Shown: positions 8,908 through 17,857, counted from the stretch's first letter. The stretch: 64,000 nucleotides of DNA from Alkaliphilus sp. B6464 (GCF_018141165.1 NZ_CP058557.1:1240001-1304000), one strand, 5' to 3'. The notes: generated by a model from the sequence alone, not told the origin. Numbers and translations: made by a program.

Positions 8908-9168
8908 AATGCTTATGTAATTAACATACAGATTAAATGTAGGCATTGCGGTCAACTGAATGATAAAGAGATAAGAGAAAAAGGCATAAAAATTAAGGAT
9001 AGTGGAATAGTCTATTGGAAAGATATAATAGACTATAAATGGACTAAAGATGAAGAATTAGAGATTACCTTTCAGCCAATTAATCAATTTGCTTTAAAGA
9101 AAGAGAAAAGGTCAGCTACAATGGGCGGATACCTTATGGGATGCTGTAGTTATGAAAAAAATTTGTAG
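8908..9168 (+). pseudogene. Remnant of a zinc-ribbon protein (DUF5673-like)
   Basis: A frame ending at TAG 9166-9168 encodes IKCRHCGQLN (a zinc-knuckle half) followed by KIKDSGIVYWKDIIDYKW and LEITFQPINQ, a pattern like DUF5673-type domains. There is no ATG, GTG or TTG with an RBS, and the C-terminal end looks improvised. I treat it as a decayed gene. Confidence 0.4.
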
Positions 9169-9407
9169 ATAGAATAAATGACAAGCTATCTCTATAAATA
9201 AAATTTATAATTTTCAAAATAATTTTATAAATCTTTAGGAAAGGAACGTTGATAAACTAATAATTAGAATGCAAGAGTATGATTATGTATAATAATAATT
9301 ATTTATATTGCTGAAAGTGAAGGTGTTATATATTTGAAACATACTAAGTAATTATAAATACCTTTTGTAATTTAGGATGAAACTACAAGCCGAAAGGAAT
9401 GAGTGAA

Positions 9408-9749
9408 ATGGATATAGTTTTTATTTTATTATTGGCAATTTTTCTATTTGCTATTATTTATTTTGCTGTTAAGTTAGCCATTACACCATTATTATATAAA
9501 TCAGAGGAAGTCGTTACAAATAAACAAGATTTTAGTTTAATTTACTTACGAGACATAGAAATATTAAATAATACTGAACTTGAAGATGTAATTAAATTCT
9601 ATAATGACAAAAACTGTAAAATGGAAGATTATAAGCAGTATCAAAAATATGTTAAAGTTTTAAATGAATTAAAAGAATTTGGTTATTATACTGATGAAGC
9701 ATATTTCATTAAAGTAGAAAAACTGAAAAAACATTTTAAAATTAATTAA
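9408..9749 (+). CDS. Small single-pass membrane protein
   Basis: The start ATG 9408 fits AAAGGA nine bases upstream; the ATG at 9399 would overlap that site. The 113-residue product has one N-terminal membrane helix (IVFILLLAIFLFAIIYFAV, residues 3-21) followed by a charged, helical, probably cytosolic domain rich in Lys, Asp and Tyr. No family recognised. It ends before a perfect terminator and stands alone. Confidence 0.6.
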   Translation: MDIVFILLLAIFLFAIIYFAVKLAITPLLYKSEEVVTNKQDFSLIYLRDIEILNNTELEDVIKFYNDKNCKMEDYKQYQKYVKVLNELKEFGYYTDEAYFIKVEKLKKHFKIN

Positions 9750-9784
9750 TATTTTATCTAGAATATTAAAACGACTTTTATAAA

Positions 9785-9819
9785 ATGAACTCCTAATAAA
9801 CTTTTAGGAGTTCATTTTT
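9785..9819 (+). terminator. Intrinsic terminator
   Basis: ATGAACTCCTAA (9785-9796) pairs perfectly with TTAGGAGTTCAT (9803-9814), followed by TTTTTG. The stretch 9820-10000 holds no gene. Confidence 0.88.
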
Positions 9820-10023
9820 GATCTAAGAAGTTTTTCTATAGCATAAAATATTACATCAAGTACAAGGAATTAAGAAAAATATGAAGAATGATATAAATGC
9901 ATATATTTTCTAAACATTAATAAAAATTACTAATTCAATAGAACATCAAAACGATATTGATAGGAAGAATGTATGTATGAGATGGTTTTAACATAAATAT
10001 TGTTTAAATCGGGGGAGAAACTA

Positions 10024-10761
10024 ATGAGTCAAAATATATATGATAATGATGTATTTTTTGAAAAATATAGGGAGCTTAGAAATAACCAAAATAATTATAA
10101 TACCCTTATAGAACAACCAGCGATAAAAGCATTGATTCCTGATTTAAAAGGAAAAACAGTTCTTGATTTGGGTTGTGGATATGGAAACAATTGTATTGAC
10201 TTTATTAAGAAAGGTGCATTATCAGTTGTAGGCATAGATATTTCTCATAAGATGCTTGAAGTTGCAAGAAAAGAAAATTCAAATGAATTAGTAGAATATA
10301 TGCTTATGGATATGAATGAAATCGGAGGTTTAACCCAAAAGTTTGATTTAGTTTTTAGTTCTTTGGCATTTCATTATGTAAAAGATTTTAAAAAGCTATT
10401 GTATGATATTAGAGTTTTGCTGAATGATGGTGGAATTTTGCTATATTCTCAAGAGCATCCATACACAACAGCACCTAAAATTGGCCCTACCTGGACAAAG
10501 GATGAGTTTGGAAACAAAATTCATTATAATTTATCTGATTATATGCATAGTGGGAAACGACATTCAAAATGGTTTATTGATAATGTTGAAAAATACCATC
10601 GTCCAATATCAGAGGTCATTAATTCAATAATATCTGAAGGGTTTATAATTAATAGTATAGTTGAGCCTGTTCCGGATAAATATGCTTTAGATAGAAGACC
10701 CGACTTTAAAGATGAATTTGATAAGACTACTTGTATTATTATAAAAGCAACAAAAGCCTAA
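10024..10761 (+). CDS. Class I SAM-dependent methyltransferase
   Basis: The start is ATG 10024 behind GGGGGAGA; an upstream ATG at 10000 is in frame but lacks an RBS. The 245-residue protein shows motif I TVLDLGCGYGNNC near residue 47, IDIS (ribose-binding acid), FDLVFSSLAFHYV and GGILLYSQEHPY. The HP.T..P..G.TW region after motif III is common in clostridial COG2226 methyltransferases of unknown substrate. It is transcribed alone: a weak bulged hairpin at about 10779-10825 follows. Confidence 0.85.
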   Translation: MSQNIYDNDVFFEKYRELRNNQNNYNTLIEQPAIKALIPDLKGKTVLDLGCGYGNNCIDFIKKGALSVVGIDISHKMLEVARKENSNELVEYMLMDMNEIGGLTQKFDLVFSSLAFHYVKDFKKLLYDIRVLLNDGGILLYSQEHPYTTAPKIGPTWTKDEFGNKIHYNLSDYMHSGKRHSKWFIDNVEKYHRPISEVINSIISEGFIINSIVEPVPDKYALDRRPDFKDEFDKTTCIIIKATKA

Positions 10762-10875
10762 TAGATTAAGGTTTTAGAAAATATGTGTATTATGCTTTAC
10801 CTACAAAAATCGTAATACATATTTATTTTACAAAGTAAAAATTATTAGTATTTTGTATGAGAGGAAGTGACTCTA

Positions 10876-10920
10876 GTGGAAAGAATAAAACGAATTAACT
10901 ACTCGGTGCAGTTAATATAA
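10876..10920 (+). CDS. 14-codon leader peptide upstream of methyltransferase
   Basis: GTG 10876 has AGAGGAAG upstream and opens a 14-codon frame, MERIKRINYSVQLI, ending at 10918-10920. Its last five codons are the 5' arm of a large hairpin (10906-10972). This layout is used by attenuators that sense ribosome stalling, as with erm and cat leaders. It is not shown here to bind any drug. Confidence 0.5.
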   Translation: MERIKRINYSVQLI

Positions 10921-10972
10921 TCTGATAGCAGATTGTACCGGGATTGCAAAATTTGTTATCAGTTAACTGCAC
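10906..10972 (+). promoter_or_regulatory. Attenuator-like hairpin between leader peptide and methyltransferase
   Basis: GTGCAGTTAA (10906-10915) pairs with TTAACTGCAC (10963-10972). Inside, CTGATAGCA (10922-10930) pairs with TGTTATCAG (10954-10962). A weak T-run (CTTTTC) follows. A ribosome on the leader would melt the lower stem. No T-box motif is present. Confidence 0.5.
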
Positions 10973-11011
10973 TGCTTTTCATCAAAGTAAATTATGAAAA
11001 GGAGCAGAGTT

Positions 11012-11773
11012 ATGGATTATATGAAATTAAAAGAATACTGGATGTCAGAAGAAGAAAAAAGTTTTAAGGGCTGGGACTTTTCTTATATTAGTCAAAGAAA
11101 ATTAGAGGAACCATTGCCATGGAACTATGATAATATAATTCGCCAATATCTAAAATCCAATTCTATACTGTTAGATATGGGTACTGGAGGTGGTGAGTAT
11201 TTGTTGACTCTAAATCACCCTCATAATAACACATTTGTAACAGAAGCATACCCACCTAACTTTGAATTGTGCAAAAGAAAACTAAGACCATTAGGTATTG
11301 ATGTTAGACAAGTTTTTGATGATAGCTGTTTGCCATTTGAAAATAGTATGTTTGATATAATAATCAACAAGCATGAGAGCTTTGACATCAAAGAGGTTTA
11401 TAGGTTACTAAAGCCTACTGGTTTATTTATTACACAACAGGTTGGAGGTTTAAATAATAAAGAATTATCGAAATTTTTAATAAATGATTTTAAAGAGGTT
11501 ATTAGTAGTGAACATAATTTAGAAAATAATTTGATGCTAGTTAAAAACCAAGGATTATCTATTTTAAAGTCAGAAGAATACTTTCCAAAGCTAAAATTCT
11601 TTGATATTGGAGCACTAGTCTATTTTGCAAGAGTTATTGAATGGGAATTTCCCAATTTTTCAGTTGATAGCTGCTTCGAAAAATTATGTCAATTACAATC
11701 AATAATTGAGCAGCAAGGATATATTGAAAGTGAAGAGCATAGGTTTATTATTGTTGCTCAAAAACAAATTTAA
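11012..11773 (+). CDS. Class I SAM-dependent methyltransferase behind an attenuator
   Basis: ATG 11012 is placed seven bases after AAGGAGC; the in-frame ATG at 10994 precedes that site. The 253-residue protein has motif I SILLDMGTGGGEYLL near residue 50, followed by VTEAYPPNFELCKRKL and FDIIINKHESFDIKEVYRLL. The family is COG2226-like with unknown substrate. The leader peptide and hairpin upstream suggest control by translation status. That would fit an rRNA- or drug-modifying methyltransferase, but no residue proves it. A GNAT gene follows 70 bp downstream. Confidence 0.82.
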   Translation: MDYMKLKEYWMSEEEKSFKGWDFSYISQRKLEEPLPWNYDNIIRQYLKSNSILLDMGTGGGEYLLTLNHPHNNTFVTEAYPPNFELCKRKLRPLGIDVRQVFDDSCLPFENSMFDIIINKHESFDIKEVYRLLKPTGLFITQQVGGLNNKELSKFLINDFKEVISSEHNLENNLMLVKNQGLSILKSEEYFPKLKFFDIGALVYFARVIEWEFPNFSVDSCFEKLCQLQSIIEQQGYIESEEHRFIIVAQKQI

Positions 11774-11843
11774 TATAATCTTCAGTTAAATTGATTATTA
11801 TTAGTGAAATTTTACAGCTGAAATTATTGACAGGAGAAAGAAT

Positions 11844-12380
11844 ATGAAAAAAGTGATATTAAAAAACGGAAAAGAACTAGTTATAAGAAAGGCTATTATA
11901 CAAGATGTAGAGAAAATTATTCAGTATAAGATTATTGTAGGTGGGGAATCAGATTATCTTACATTTGGGGAAGATGAAGTTGTAATAAATATTGACAACG
12001 AAAAGCTTAGCATTGAATCTATAAACAAAAGGAATAATTCTATACTGGCAGTAGCATTAATTGATGGAGAAATTGTAGGATCAATTGTTTTTAGGGGCGG
12101 TGAAAGATCTAGAGTAAGGCACGTTGGGGAAATGGGAGTAACCGTAAGAAAATCCTATTGGGGACTAGGCATCGGAAGTATTCTTCTGGATTTTTTAATT
12201 AAATGGGCGAAAGAAACGGATACTGTTAAAAAAATTAATTTAAGGGTTAGAGTTGATAATGAAGGTGCCATTAAATTATATAAAAAATACGGTTTTAAAA
12301 AAGAGGGTATTCTTACGAGGGATTTCTATATAGATGGGAGATTTTATGATTCTATGAATATGGGGTTAATAATTGATTAA
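11844..12380 (+). CDS. GNAT acetyltransferase
   Basis: This 178-residue enzyme has a complete GNAT fold: VGSIVFRGG, EMGVTVRKSYWGLGIGSILL (acetyl-CoA loop GLGIG) and GAIKLYKKYGFKKEGIL. It is of the RimI/YkkB-like branch whose members acetylate proteins or small amines. The protein at 49154 is a clear paralogue: both share IVGGESDxLxFG near residue 30 and the same core order. The start ATG 11844 has CAGGAGAAAG upstream. It probably shares a transcript with the methyltransferase at 11012. Confidence 0.85.
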   Translation: MKKVILKNGKELVIRKAIIQDVEKIIQYKIIVGGESDYLTFGEDEVVINIDNEKLSIESINKRNNSILAVALIDGEIVGSIVFRGGERSRVRHVGEMGVTVRKSYWGLGIGSILLDFLIKWAKETDTVKKINLRVRVDNEGAIKLYKKYGFKKEGILTRDFYIDGRFYDSMNMGLIID

Positions 12381-12513
12381 TGCACATTATTTCTAGATAG
12401 CCAAAATCTAAGATAAGCTATAAATAAAAGTTTACCAGCGGTGTAATAGCATTATGTTTCTTTCTCCTTTACATCACAATATGCTAAATATTCTATCCTA
12501 TTATTCTTGTAAC

Positions 12514-13407
12514 TTACTCTAAGAATGATAATTGAGTATATTTTGTTTGATTTATTTTCTCTTTCATGGGTTTAGTATAACTACTTGACAGAGAATACTT
12601 ATCTCTCAGTTCATTTACAAGTTGATATAATTGATCTTTATATGCTTTATCGGCACTACCAGTTTTATAGAGAGCTAATAAATCATTATATAGATGTGGA
12701 AACTCTTGTTGGATAAATTCAAAAAAGGAAGACCTAGTCTGTCCTCGTAAATAAAGAGTTCCAGGTAACACATAGTGTACATTGATTTCCTGAGCATTTC
12801 TAAAAAGTGAATTTATATTTTCAAAACTGTCGGTGATATAAGGAATAATTGGCATAACGTGTAATCCAACAGAAGCATTCGTTTTCCTAAATTCTTTCAG
12901 CACAGCAAGTCTTCTAAGTGAATTAACACCGTTAGGCTCCATCTTTTTTCGTGTATTTTCATCCATAGTTGTAATAGTGGCAGCAACATTGACATATGTA
13001 ATTCTTGATAATTCATCAATCAAATCATAATCCCTTAGTATTAAATCAGATTTTGTAGATATAATTGCTGGTGTTTTATATTTTATCAACAGCTTAAGTA
13101 TTTTAGGCATAATTTTATATTCTTCTTCTATTGGCTGATAGCTATCTGTGACTCCGCCAATATTGATAATTTCTCTTTTCCAAATTGAGCTACTTAATTG
13201 TTCTTCAAGCTTTTCAACTATGTTTGTCTTTACAAAAATATTACTGAAATAATCTTTTGATCCTAAATACTGATGGGAATACATAGCGTAACAATATTTA
13301 CAACCATGTTCACATCCACGATATATATTTAAGTCCCAACTATATGGCATATGCCTTTTTAATTTATTACAGGCGACTTCACAAATTATCTCGTTATATT
13401 TTTTCAT
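12514..13407 (-). CDS. Radical SAM protein, SplB/Rv2578c-like
   Basis: This 297-residue protein carries the 4Fe-4S motif CEHGCKYCYA (CxxxCxxC) near residue 33 within NIYRGCEHGCKYCY, typical of COG1533 (spore photoproduct lyase-like) proteins. Further on are VTDSYQPIE and a substrate barrel with LHVMPIIPYITDS. Radical SAM enzymes cleave SAM to a 5'-deoxyadenosyl radical in anaerobic metabolism; the substrate of this group is unknown. It stands alone on the minus strand, convergent with the GNAT gene at 11844. The 133 bp between them hold nothing clear. Confidence 0.85.
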   Translation of the reverse strand: MKKYNEIICEVACNKLKRHMPYSWDLNIYRGCEHGCKYCYAMYSHQYLGSKDYFSNIFVKTNIVEKLEEQLSSSIWKREIINIGGVTDSYQPIEEEYKIMPKILKLLIKYKTPAIISTKSDLILRDYDLIDELSRITYVNVAATITTMDENTRKKMEPNGVNSLRRLAVLKEFRKTNASVGLHVMPIIPYITDSFENINSLFRNAQEINVHYVLPGTLYLRGQTRSSFFEFIQQEFPHLYNDLLALYKTGSADKAYKDQLYQLVNELRDKYSLSSSYTKPMKEKINQTKYTQLSFLE

Positions 13408-13461
13408 AAATACCTTTTCACCTACTTTAGATTACACAAATATATCAATATTGCAAATAGA

Positions 13462-13514
13462 AATAGCAGAAGAATAAAACTTTCTCATCGACAGCTGTTA
13501 ATTCTTCTGCTATT
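13462..13514. terminator. Long inverted repeat between radical SAM and AraC genes
   Basis: AATAGCAGAAGAAT (13462-13475) pairs perfectly with ATTCTTCTGCTATT (13501-13514) across a 25-base loop. On the minus strand it lies just after the AraC gene and is followed by TTTCTATTT, so it can serve as that gene's terminator. Confidence 0.55.
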
Positions 13515-13554
13515 ACTCATCTGTCCATTACTAAAATAATCTAATCCTACTCTT

Positions 13555-14415
13555 TTAAATTTTCTTCACAATAGGAAGCCATACTTCAGATTTATATGTG
13601 GGAGATTGTTGGTCTCCTTCAAAATAAATCTCTATATCTGGAGCATTAGCATATTCGTATCCAGATGTTGGTAACCATTCCGTAATAATTCGCTTCTGCA
13701 AATCCTGCATAGCATTTGGCATTGCTCCAACACATTCAAAAATTGCCCAAGTAGAAGCAGGGACTTCGTACTCAACAGTACCTGGAATAGTTGGTTTATC
13801 AGTTGCAACAGCAATGTAATAATTAAGGTCTGTACCATTCATACAAGTACTAACACCAAGTACCCCAAAGGGCGGCTGATTCATTAATTCACACATTTTC
13901 GGAATTATACCACTTTTAATAGTATTTGCCCAAAACAGTGGTACTCTTGCAAAACTTTCCTCGATGTTCATGTTCATGTGTTCTTTAGCACCGATAATTC
14001 TAAAAGCATTCTTTTTCTCAATTCTGTAATTCATTTCTGCATCTCCTTTAATTGAAATTTTGAAGGTTATGCGTGGAAAAGCTTTTAGCATTACCCCTTC
14101 TGTATGAGCAGCAGATGGCGTAACTCCATGGACATTCTGAAATGCACGATTAAATGATGTTGGTGAATCATAACCATATTTCAGTGCAACATCAATTACT
14201 TTCATCTTCCTACTTTGCAAATCGAATGCTGCAGATGTCATCCTTCTACGGCGAATATATTCGGACAACGGTATACCTGCAATATAAGAAAACATCCTCT
14301 GGAAGTGAAAGGTTGAGCAGCAAGCAATCTGTGCAGCCTGATCATAATTAATTGTTTCACTTAAATTATCTTCAATATAATCGATAGCTTGATTAAGTCG
14401 TTCCAACCATTCCAT
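13555..14415 (-). CDS. AraC-family regulator with GyrI-like effector domain
   Basis: This 286-residue protein has an N-terminal AraC double helix-turn-helix (residues 5-105: YDQAAQIACCSTFHFQRMF; RMTSAAFDLQ; VALKYGYDSPTSFNRAFQ) and a C-terminal GyrI-like ligand domain (YRIEKKNAFRIIGAKEH to the end). This Rob/YtdP-like fusion usually activates stress or drug-efflux genes. The start is the ATG at 14413-14415, seven bases behind AAGGAGGT. No target gene is adjacent. Confidence 0.9.
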   Translation of the reverse strand: MEWLERLNQAIDYIEDNLSETINYDQAAQIACCSTFHFQRMFSYIAGIPLSEYIRRRRMTSAAFDLQSRKMKVIDVALKYGYDSPTSFNRAFQNVHGVTPSAAHTEGVMLKAFPRITFKISIKGDAEMNYRIEKKNAFRIIGAKEHMNMNIEESFARVPLFWANTIKSGIIPKMCELMNQPPFGVLGVSTCMNGTDLNYYIAVATDKPTIPGTVEYEVPASTWAIFECVGAMPNAMQDLQKRIITEWLPTSGYEYANAPDIEIYFEGDQQSPTYKSEVWLPIVKKI

Positions 14416-14683
14416 AACATTACCTCCTTACAATCAAAGTTTAGCACTATGAATCAAATATATCCTCTCATTTTATGCACTAAAATGTAAGATCATATAA
14501 AAATTCTATTATCCATTTATATATGTGCCAATTCAAAAATGAATCTATAATTTATTATACTAAGCTAGATTAAGTACTATTTTTTCTTTTAAAATTTTAC
14601 TACCTTATTATACCACTTTACTTCAAATAAAGGTCAATATGTGAAGTGTAAAAATTATTGAACTTTTTTATTTTCACATAAAA
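14416..14683. other. Intergenic, promoter region of AraC gene
   Basis: AT-rich, no ORF with RBS. It separates the AraC gene from the terminator that ends the anti-sigma transcript. Confidence 0.4.
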
Positions 14684-14713
14684 TAAAAAAGACCCCTTTT
14701 ATGAAAAGAGGTC
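14684..14713 (-). terminator. Intrinsic terminator (minus strand) ending the sigma/anti-sigma transcript
   Basis: GACCTCTTTT and AAAAGGGGTC pair around CAT with one mismatch; on the minus strand a TTTTTTATTTTA tail follows. Confidence 0.8.
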
Positions 14714-14926
14714 AAGGCCAATGTCACATAGATCTCGGGAAGATTAAATACCGTCCATAAAATTTTCATCAGTAAGGCCGCATGACATTGGCTATGTTCT
14801 AGAATAGTATGGTATCAAGCCAGTACAAGGAAACAACAAGTCGTCAACTTAAAGGATGGATATAGTCATCATAACCTAGTTATATCAAGGGCTTAATTGG
14901 TAATTTATGTTACTAAAATTAAGATA
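14714..14926 (-). ncRNA. Candidate structured 3' UTR RNA after the anti-sigma gene
   Basis: About 210 bases between the anti-sigma stop codon and its terminator are visibly GC-richer than neighbouring spacers and are not coding. TGACATTGGCT (14783-14793) and GGCCAATGTCA (14716-14726) form a perfect 10-bp stem closing a ~56-base loop that ends just before the terminator. This looks like a stable 3' UTR or a processed small RNA. I could not match it to a known RNA family by eye. Confidence 0.35.
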
Positions 14927-16039
14927 TTAATTTTTTCTGTAGGTCATAGCTGAGATAACTCCATTTGTGTCTCTTGAAAAAACAAGAATGTTTTTAATAT
15001 GGCCATCGTCATCGATATAGAAATTGTCAGAAAGACCGACCTGACCTTCTTCAAACAAGAACTCGAAGGATACTTCAAATTTACGGCCCTCAAAGTTGTA
15101 AGTAATCATACCAGCTTTATCAGGTATAACTTTTTGCACAGATTCTGGGATAAGCGTTGATTCTGCTAGTAGAGCTTCGATATCTATTGGTTCCTCATCT
15201 ATGTCTTCTTGAGCTGGCGTCTGCTGATCAATAAGTGTCTGAAGATATTTTTCAGCTTTCTCCGGGTTTCCTTTTGATGGGTCTAGAGGCAAATCAAACA
15301 AAACATTGACTCCCTCATAATCAGCGTTAGGAATAATCTTACCTGTCTCTAAATCGAAGTGATAGGCATTGGCATTATAAAACGTGCCAGAGCTAACACC
15401 AAGGTACAAGCCTCTGTCTGCAAAAATTTCTATATCATCACATTCCACAATCCGATACATTGTGCCATCTTTTACGAACTCGCTATAGCCGCCATTCATT
15501 GTAATAATGTTAAATCTATTAGGATTCTGACCTTTTATAAATGGTGAAACAAAAAACGGAATCTCGCCGTATGCCTCATCATGGGTACTTGGCATTGGTG
15601 TACCATTGGCATTTGCAATAGCTACCACCGCATAGCTTCTATTAGGATGAACAGTGCCATCAACTGAGCTTTCAAAATCACTGATTTTTTCACCAGATAC
15701 AATTCCAAGTAAAGTCACCTTATAATCTCCACTGATTTGAGCCTGATTAATGGCTAATGCATCTTCTCCCTCAAAGGCAATGGCAAGACTTTCATTGCCC
15801 AGATTTTCCGCGATCTGTTTTGGTGTGAGTAACTTCCACACTGCAAATACTGAAATTGACGTTGATAAGATAAGCATTGCACATATTGCTACAGTGGACA
15901 TTCTTTTTTTATTTACACGTCTCATTTTACTTCTCTCCCTCACCTGATTAATTATTTTTTGATTTAAACTTTCATCTGGTTCATTATTTGAAGAAATGGC
16001 CTGTCGTAACAGCTGATCTAATTTTTCAAAATCCTTCAT
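14927..16039 (-). CDS. Membrane anti-sigma factor-like protein (DUF4179 type)
   Basis: A cytosolic N-terminal region (residues 1-42) is followed by one membrane helix (STVAICAMLILSTSISVFAVW) and a large extracytoplasmic domain of ~300 residues. This layout, next to an ECF sigma gene, is that of DUF4179-like anti-sigma factors that hold the sigma factor at the membrane until a surface signal arrives. The start is the ATG at 16037-16039, eight bases after GGAGGT; an ATG at 16043-16045 is too close to that site. It overlaps the sigma gene by 14 bp, so the two are translationally coupled. The signal is unknown. Confidence 0.8.
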   Translation of the reverse strand: MKDFEKLDQLLRQAISSNNEPDESLNQKIINQVRERSKMRRVNKKRMSTVAICAMLILSTSISVFAVWKLLTPKQIAENLGNESLAIAFEGEDALAINQAQISGDYKVTLLGIVSGEKISDFESSVDGTVHPNRSYAVVAIANANGTPMPSTHDEAYGEIPFFVSPFIKGQNPNRFNIITMNGGYSEFVKDGTMYRIVECDDIEIFADRGLYLGVSSGTFYNANAYHFDLETGKIIPNADYEGVNVLFDLPLDPSKGNPEKAEKYLQTLIDQQTPAQEDIDEEPIDIEALLAESTLIPESVQKVIPDKAGMITYNFEGRKFEVSFEFLFEEGQVGLSDNFYIDDDGHIKNILVFSRDTNGVISAMTYRKN

Positions 16040-16559
16040 ATCCATTTACCTCCATAAATTCTTTAATCACTTTTCTCGCCTTGTGAAGTCTACTCTTTAC
16101 AGTACCAGTTGGAATCTTAAGTGCGGAAGCAATATCCTCAACTGACAACTCAGAAGTGTAGTACATATACAGCGGTATTTTTAATTTGTCATTCAATGAT
16201 GCTGAAGCCATACCAATCATTTTATGAAGTTCGTTGCTTATCGCAACAAGCTCTGGCGTACTGGTATTGATTATCTGAGAGGTATTAGTAAAATCATCTT
16301 GAAATTCCTCCATCTTTGCAATCCTCTGTCGCCAACCAAATTTTCGTCGCTGATTCTTCCACGTATTCGCTGCAATAGCGATCAGAAACCCCTTTGGATT
16401 TTTAGCCTTATCTATTTTGTGATACAGCTCCGTAGCTTTTAAGAAAGTTTCCTGATACAAATCATCAGCTTGGTGTTTATCTCTTGTCAACTGATAGCAA
16501 AATCCATAAACAGACTTACCATGGCTTTCAATTAAATGACTTAATTCTGTAACATCCAA
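16026..16559 (-). CDS. ECF RNA polymerase sigma factor
   Basis: This 177-residue protein has sigma region 2 (YGFCYQLTRDKHQADDLYQETFLKA, residues 18-42 approximately) and region 4 (LNDKLKIPLYMYYTSELSVEDIASALKIPTGTVKSRLHKARK). There is no region 3, as expected for group 4 sigma factors. It begins at TTG 16557-16559 behind AAGGAGG, with about ten bases spacing; the nearby ATG is out of frame. It is the first gene of a two-gene unit with its probable membrane anti-sigma factor. Such pairs usually autoregulate, but I could not identify the cognate promoter in 16560-16730. Confidence 0.92.
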   Translation of the reverse strand: MDVTELSHLIESHGKSVYGFCYQLTRDKHQADDLYQETFLKATELYHKIDKAKNPKGFLIAIAANTWKNQRRKFGWRQRIAKMEEFQDDFTNTSQIINTSTPELVAISNELHKMIGMASASLNDKLKIPLYMYYTSELSVEDIASALKIPTGTVKSRLHKARKVIKEFMEVNGYEGF

Positions 16560-16732
16560 TCTGCTATTTCCTCCTTTCCCTTAGTTTGACGGCGTCTTTA
16601 GCCTTGAAAAGGCTTATGTATTAATTGATCCTTCATATATATATTGTAATAACTTCTAATCTGGTTCATAAAATTATATCATTTTATAGTATAAATGAAC
16701 TTATAATTCATAGCTATTGGTAATATGTATAC

Positions 16733-16761
16733 TTTTGACTATCAGCACAATCCCTTATAAT
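16733..16761 (+). promoter_or_regulatory. Sigma-A type promoter for radical SAM/SPASM gene
   Basis: TTTTGA (16733-16738), 17-bp spacer, TATAAT (16756-16761); TTGACT two bases later with a 15-bp spacer is the alternative -35. It lies about 78 bp before the gene at 16839. The divergent ECF sigma gene shares this ~280-bp spacer. Confidence 0.6.
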
Positions 16762-16838
16762 ATTTGAAGGTAGACTTTACGGGGTGAAAGAATATAAAAT
16801 ATGGGTAGAAAGAATATCTTAATGTAGGAGATAAACAA

Positions 16839-17717
16839 ATGAAAAAATTTAAAAAGCTTTATATCGAGATTACAAATGTGTGTAATCTTGCTTGTAGTTT
16901 TTGTCCACAAACAAAGAGAAAGCCTGAATTTATGAAAATAGAAACCTTTAATAAAATATTAGATCAAATAAAACCTCATACAGATTATATATATTTTCAT
17001 GTGAAAGGCGAACCTCTTTTACACCCAGAAATAGATAGGTTTTTAGATTTAAGTTATGAAAAAGGGTTTAGGGTTAATATAACTACAAATGGAACCCTTA
17101 TAAATAGAGTTAAGGATAAAATACTCAAAAAGCCAGCATTAAGGCAGGTTAATTTTTCACTTCATAGCTTTGATGGAAATGATGGAGGAGAAAATAAGGC
17201 AGAATACATCAATAGTATACTTGCATTTGTAAAGGAAGCCACAGATAAGACTGATGTTTTTATATCATTAAGACTATGGAATTTAGATAAGGACAATGTA
17301 ACAAACCTCCAAAGGAAAAGAAATCGTCAATTACTTGAAATAATAGAAAAAGAATTTGGCTTACCCTATAAAATTGAAGAAAAAGTCACTCCAGGTAGTG
17401 GGACTAAAATTGCTGATAGAATATATTTAAATCAGGATCATGAGTTTGAGTGGCCAGATTTAAAAGAGGAAGAAGACGAAGGAGAAGGGTTTTGTTATGG
17501 ACTTAGAAACCAAGTAGCTATATTAGTGGACGGAACCGTAGTACCTTGTTGTCTTGATGGTGAAGGAGTAATTAATTTAGGAAATATAAATGAAACTCAC
17601 TTTTCTAAAATAGTAGAGAGCGATAGAGCAAACAATCTGTTTAATGGTTTTTCAAGGAGGGAAGCGGTTGAAGAATTATGCAGAAAGTGTGGGTATAGAA
17701 AAAAATTTGGTATATAG
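16839..17717 (+). CDS. Radical SAM/SPASM-domain protein
   Basis: This 292-residue protein begins with the radical SAM motif CNLACSFC (CxxxCxxC) near residue 15, followed by GEPLLHPEI and NITTNGTLI. The C-terminal part has a SPASM-like cysteine set (GFCYGLRNQ, VPCCLDGEG, CRKCGY) that can bind extra Fe-S clusters. SPASM proteins modify peptides or tRNA or mature enzymes. No substrate peptide gene is adjacent, so the role is open. The start ATG 16839 has GTAGGAGA upstream. It is flanked by its own promoter and terminator. Confidence 0.87.
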   Translation: MKKFKKLYIEITNVCNLACSFCPQTKRKPEFMKIETFNKILDQIKPHTDYIYFHVKGEPLLHPEIDRFLDLSYEKGFRVNITTNGTLINRVKDKILKKPALRQVNFSLHSFDGNDGGENKAEYINSILAFVKEATDKTDVFISLRLWNLDKDNVTNLQRKRNRQLLEIIEKEFGLPYKIEEKVTPGSGTKIADRIYLNQDHEFEWPDLKEEEDEGEGFCYGLRNQVAILVDGTVVPCCLDGEGVINLGNINETHFSKIVESDRANNLFNGFSRREAVEELCRKCGYRKKFGI

Positions 17718-17759
17718 ATAAAAATGTATTGGTTAATATCATAAAAAATTACTATTTAG

Positions 17760-17790
17760 CAGACTGTTAGTAAATACAGTCTGTTTTTTT
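17760..17790 (+). terminator. Intrinsic terminator after radical SAM gene
   Basis: CAGACTGT (17760-17767) pairs with ACAGTCTG (17776-17783), then seven T residues. Confidence 0.9.
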
Positions 17791-17857
17791 GACTAAAGAA
17801 TAGTTCTATACAGATTATATTATCGTAGAATAATATACACACTTATTGCTAATTTAT

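Noticed and set aside
10906-10972. T-box riboswitch
   Set aside because: The hairpin lacks the T-box sequence and specifier-loop features and overlaps a small ORF with RBS.
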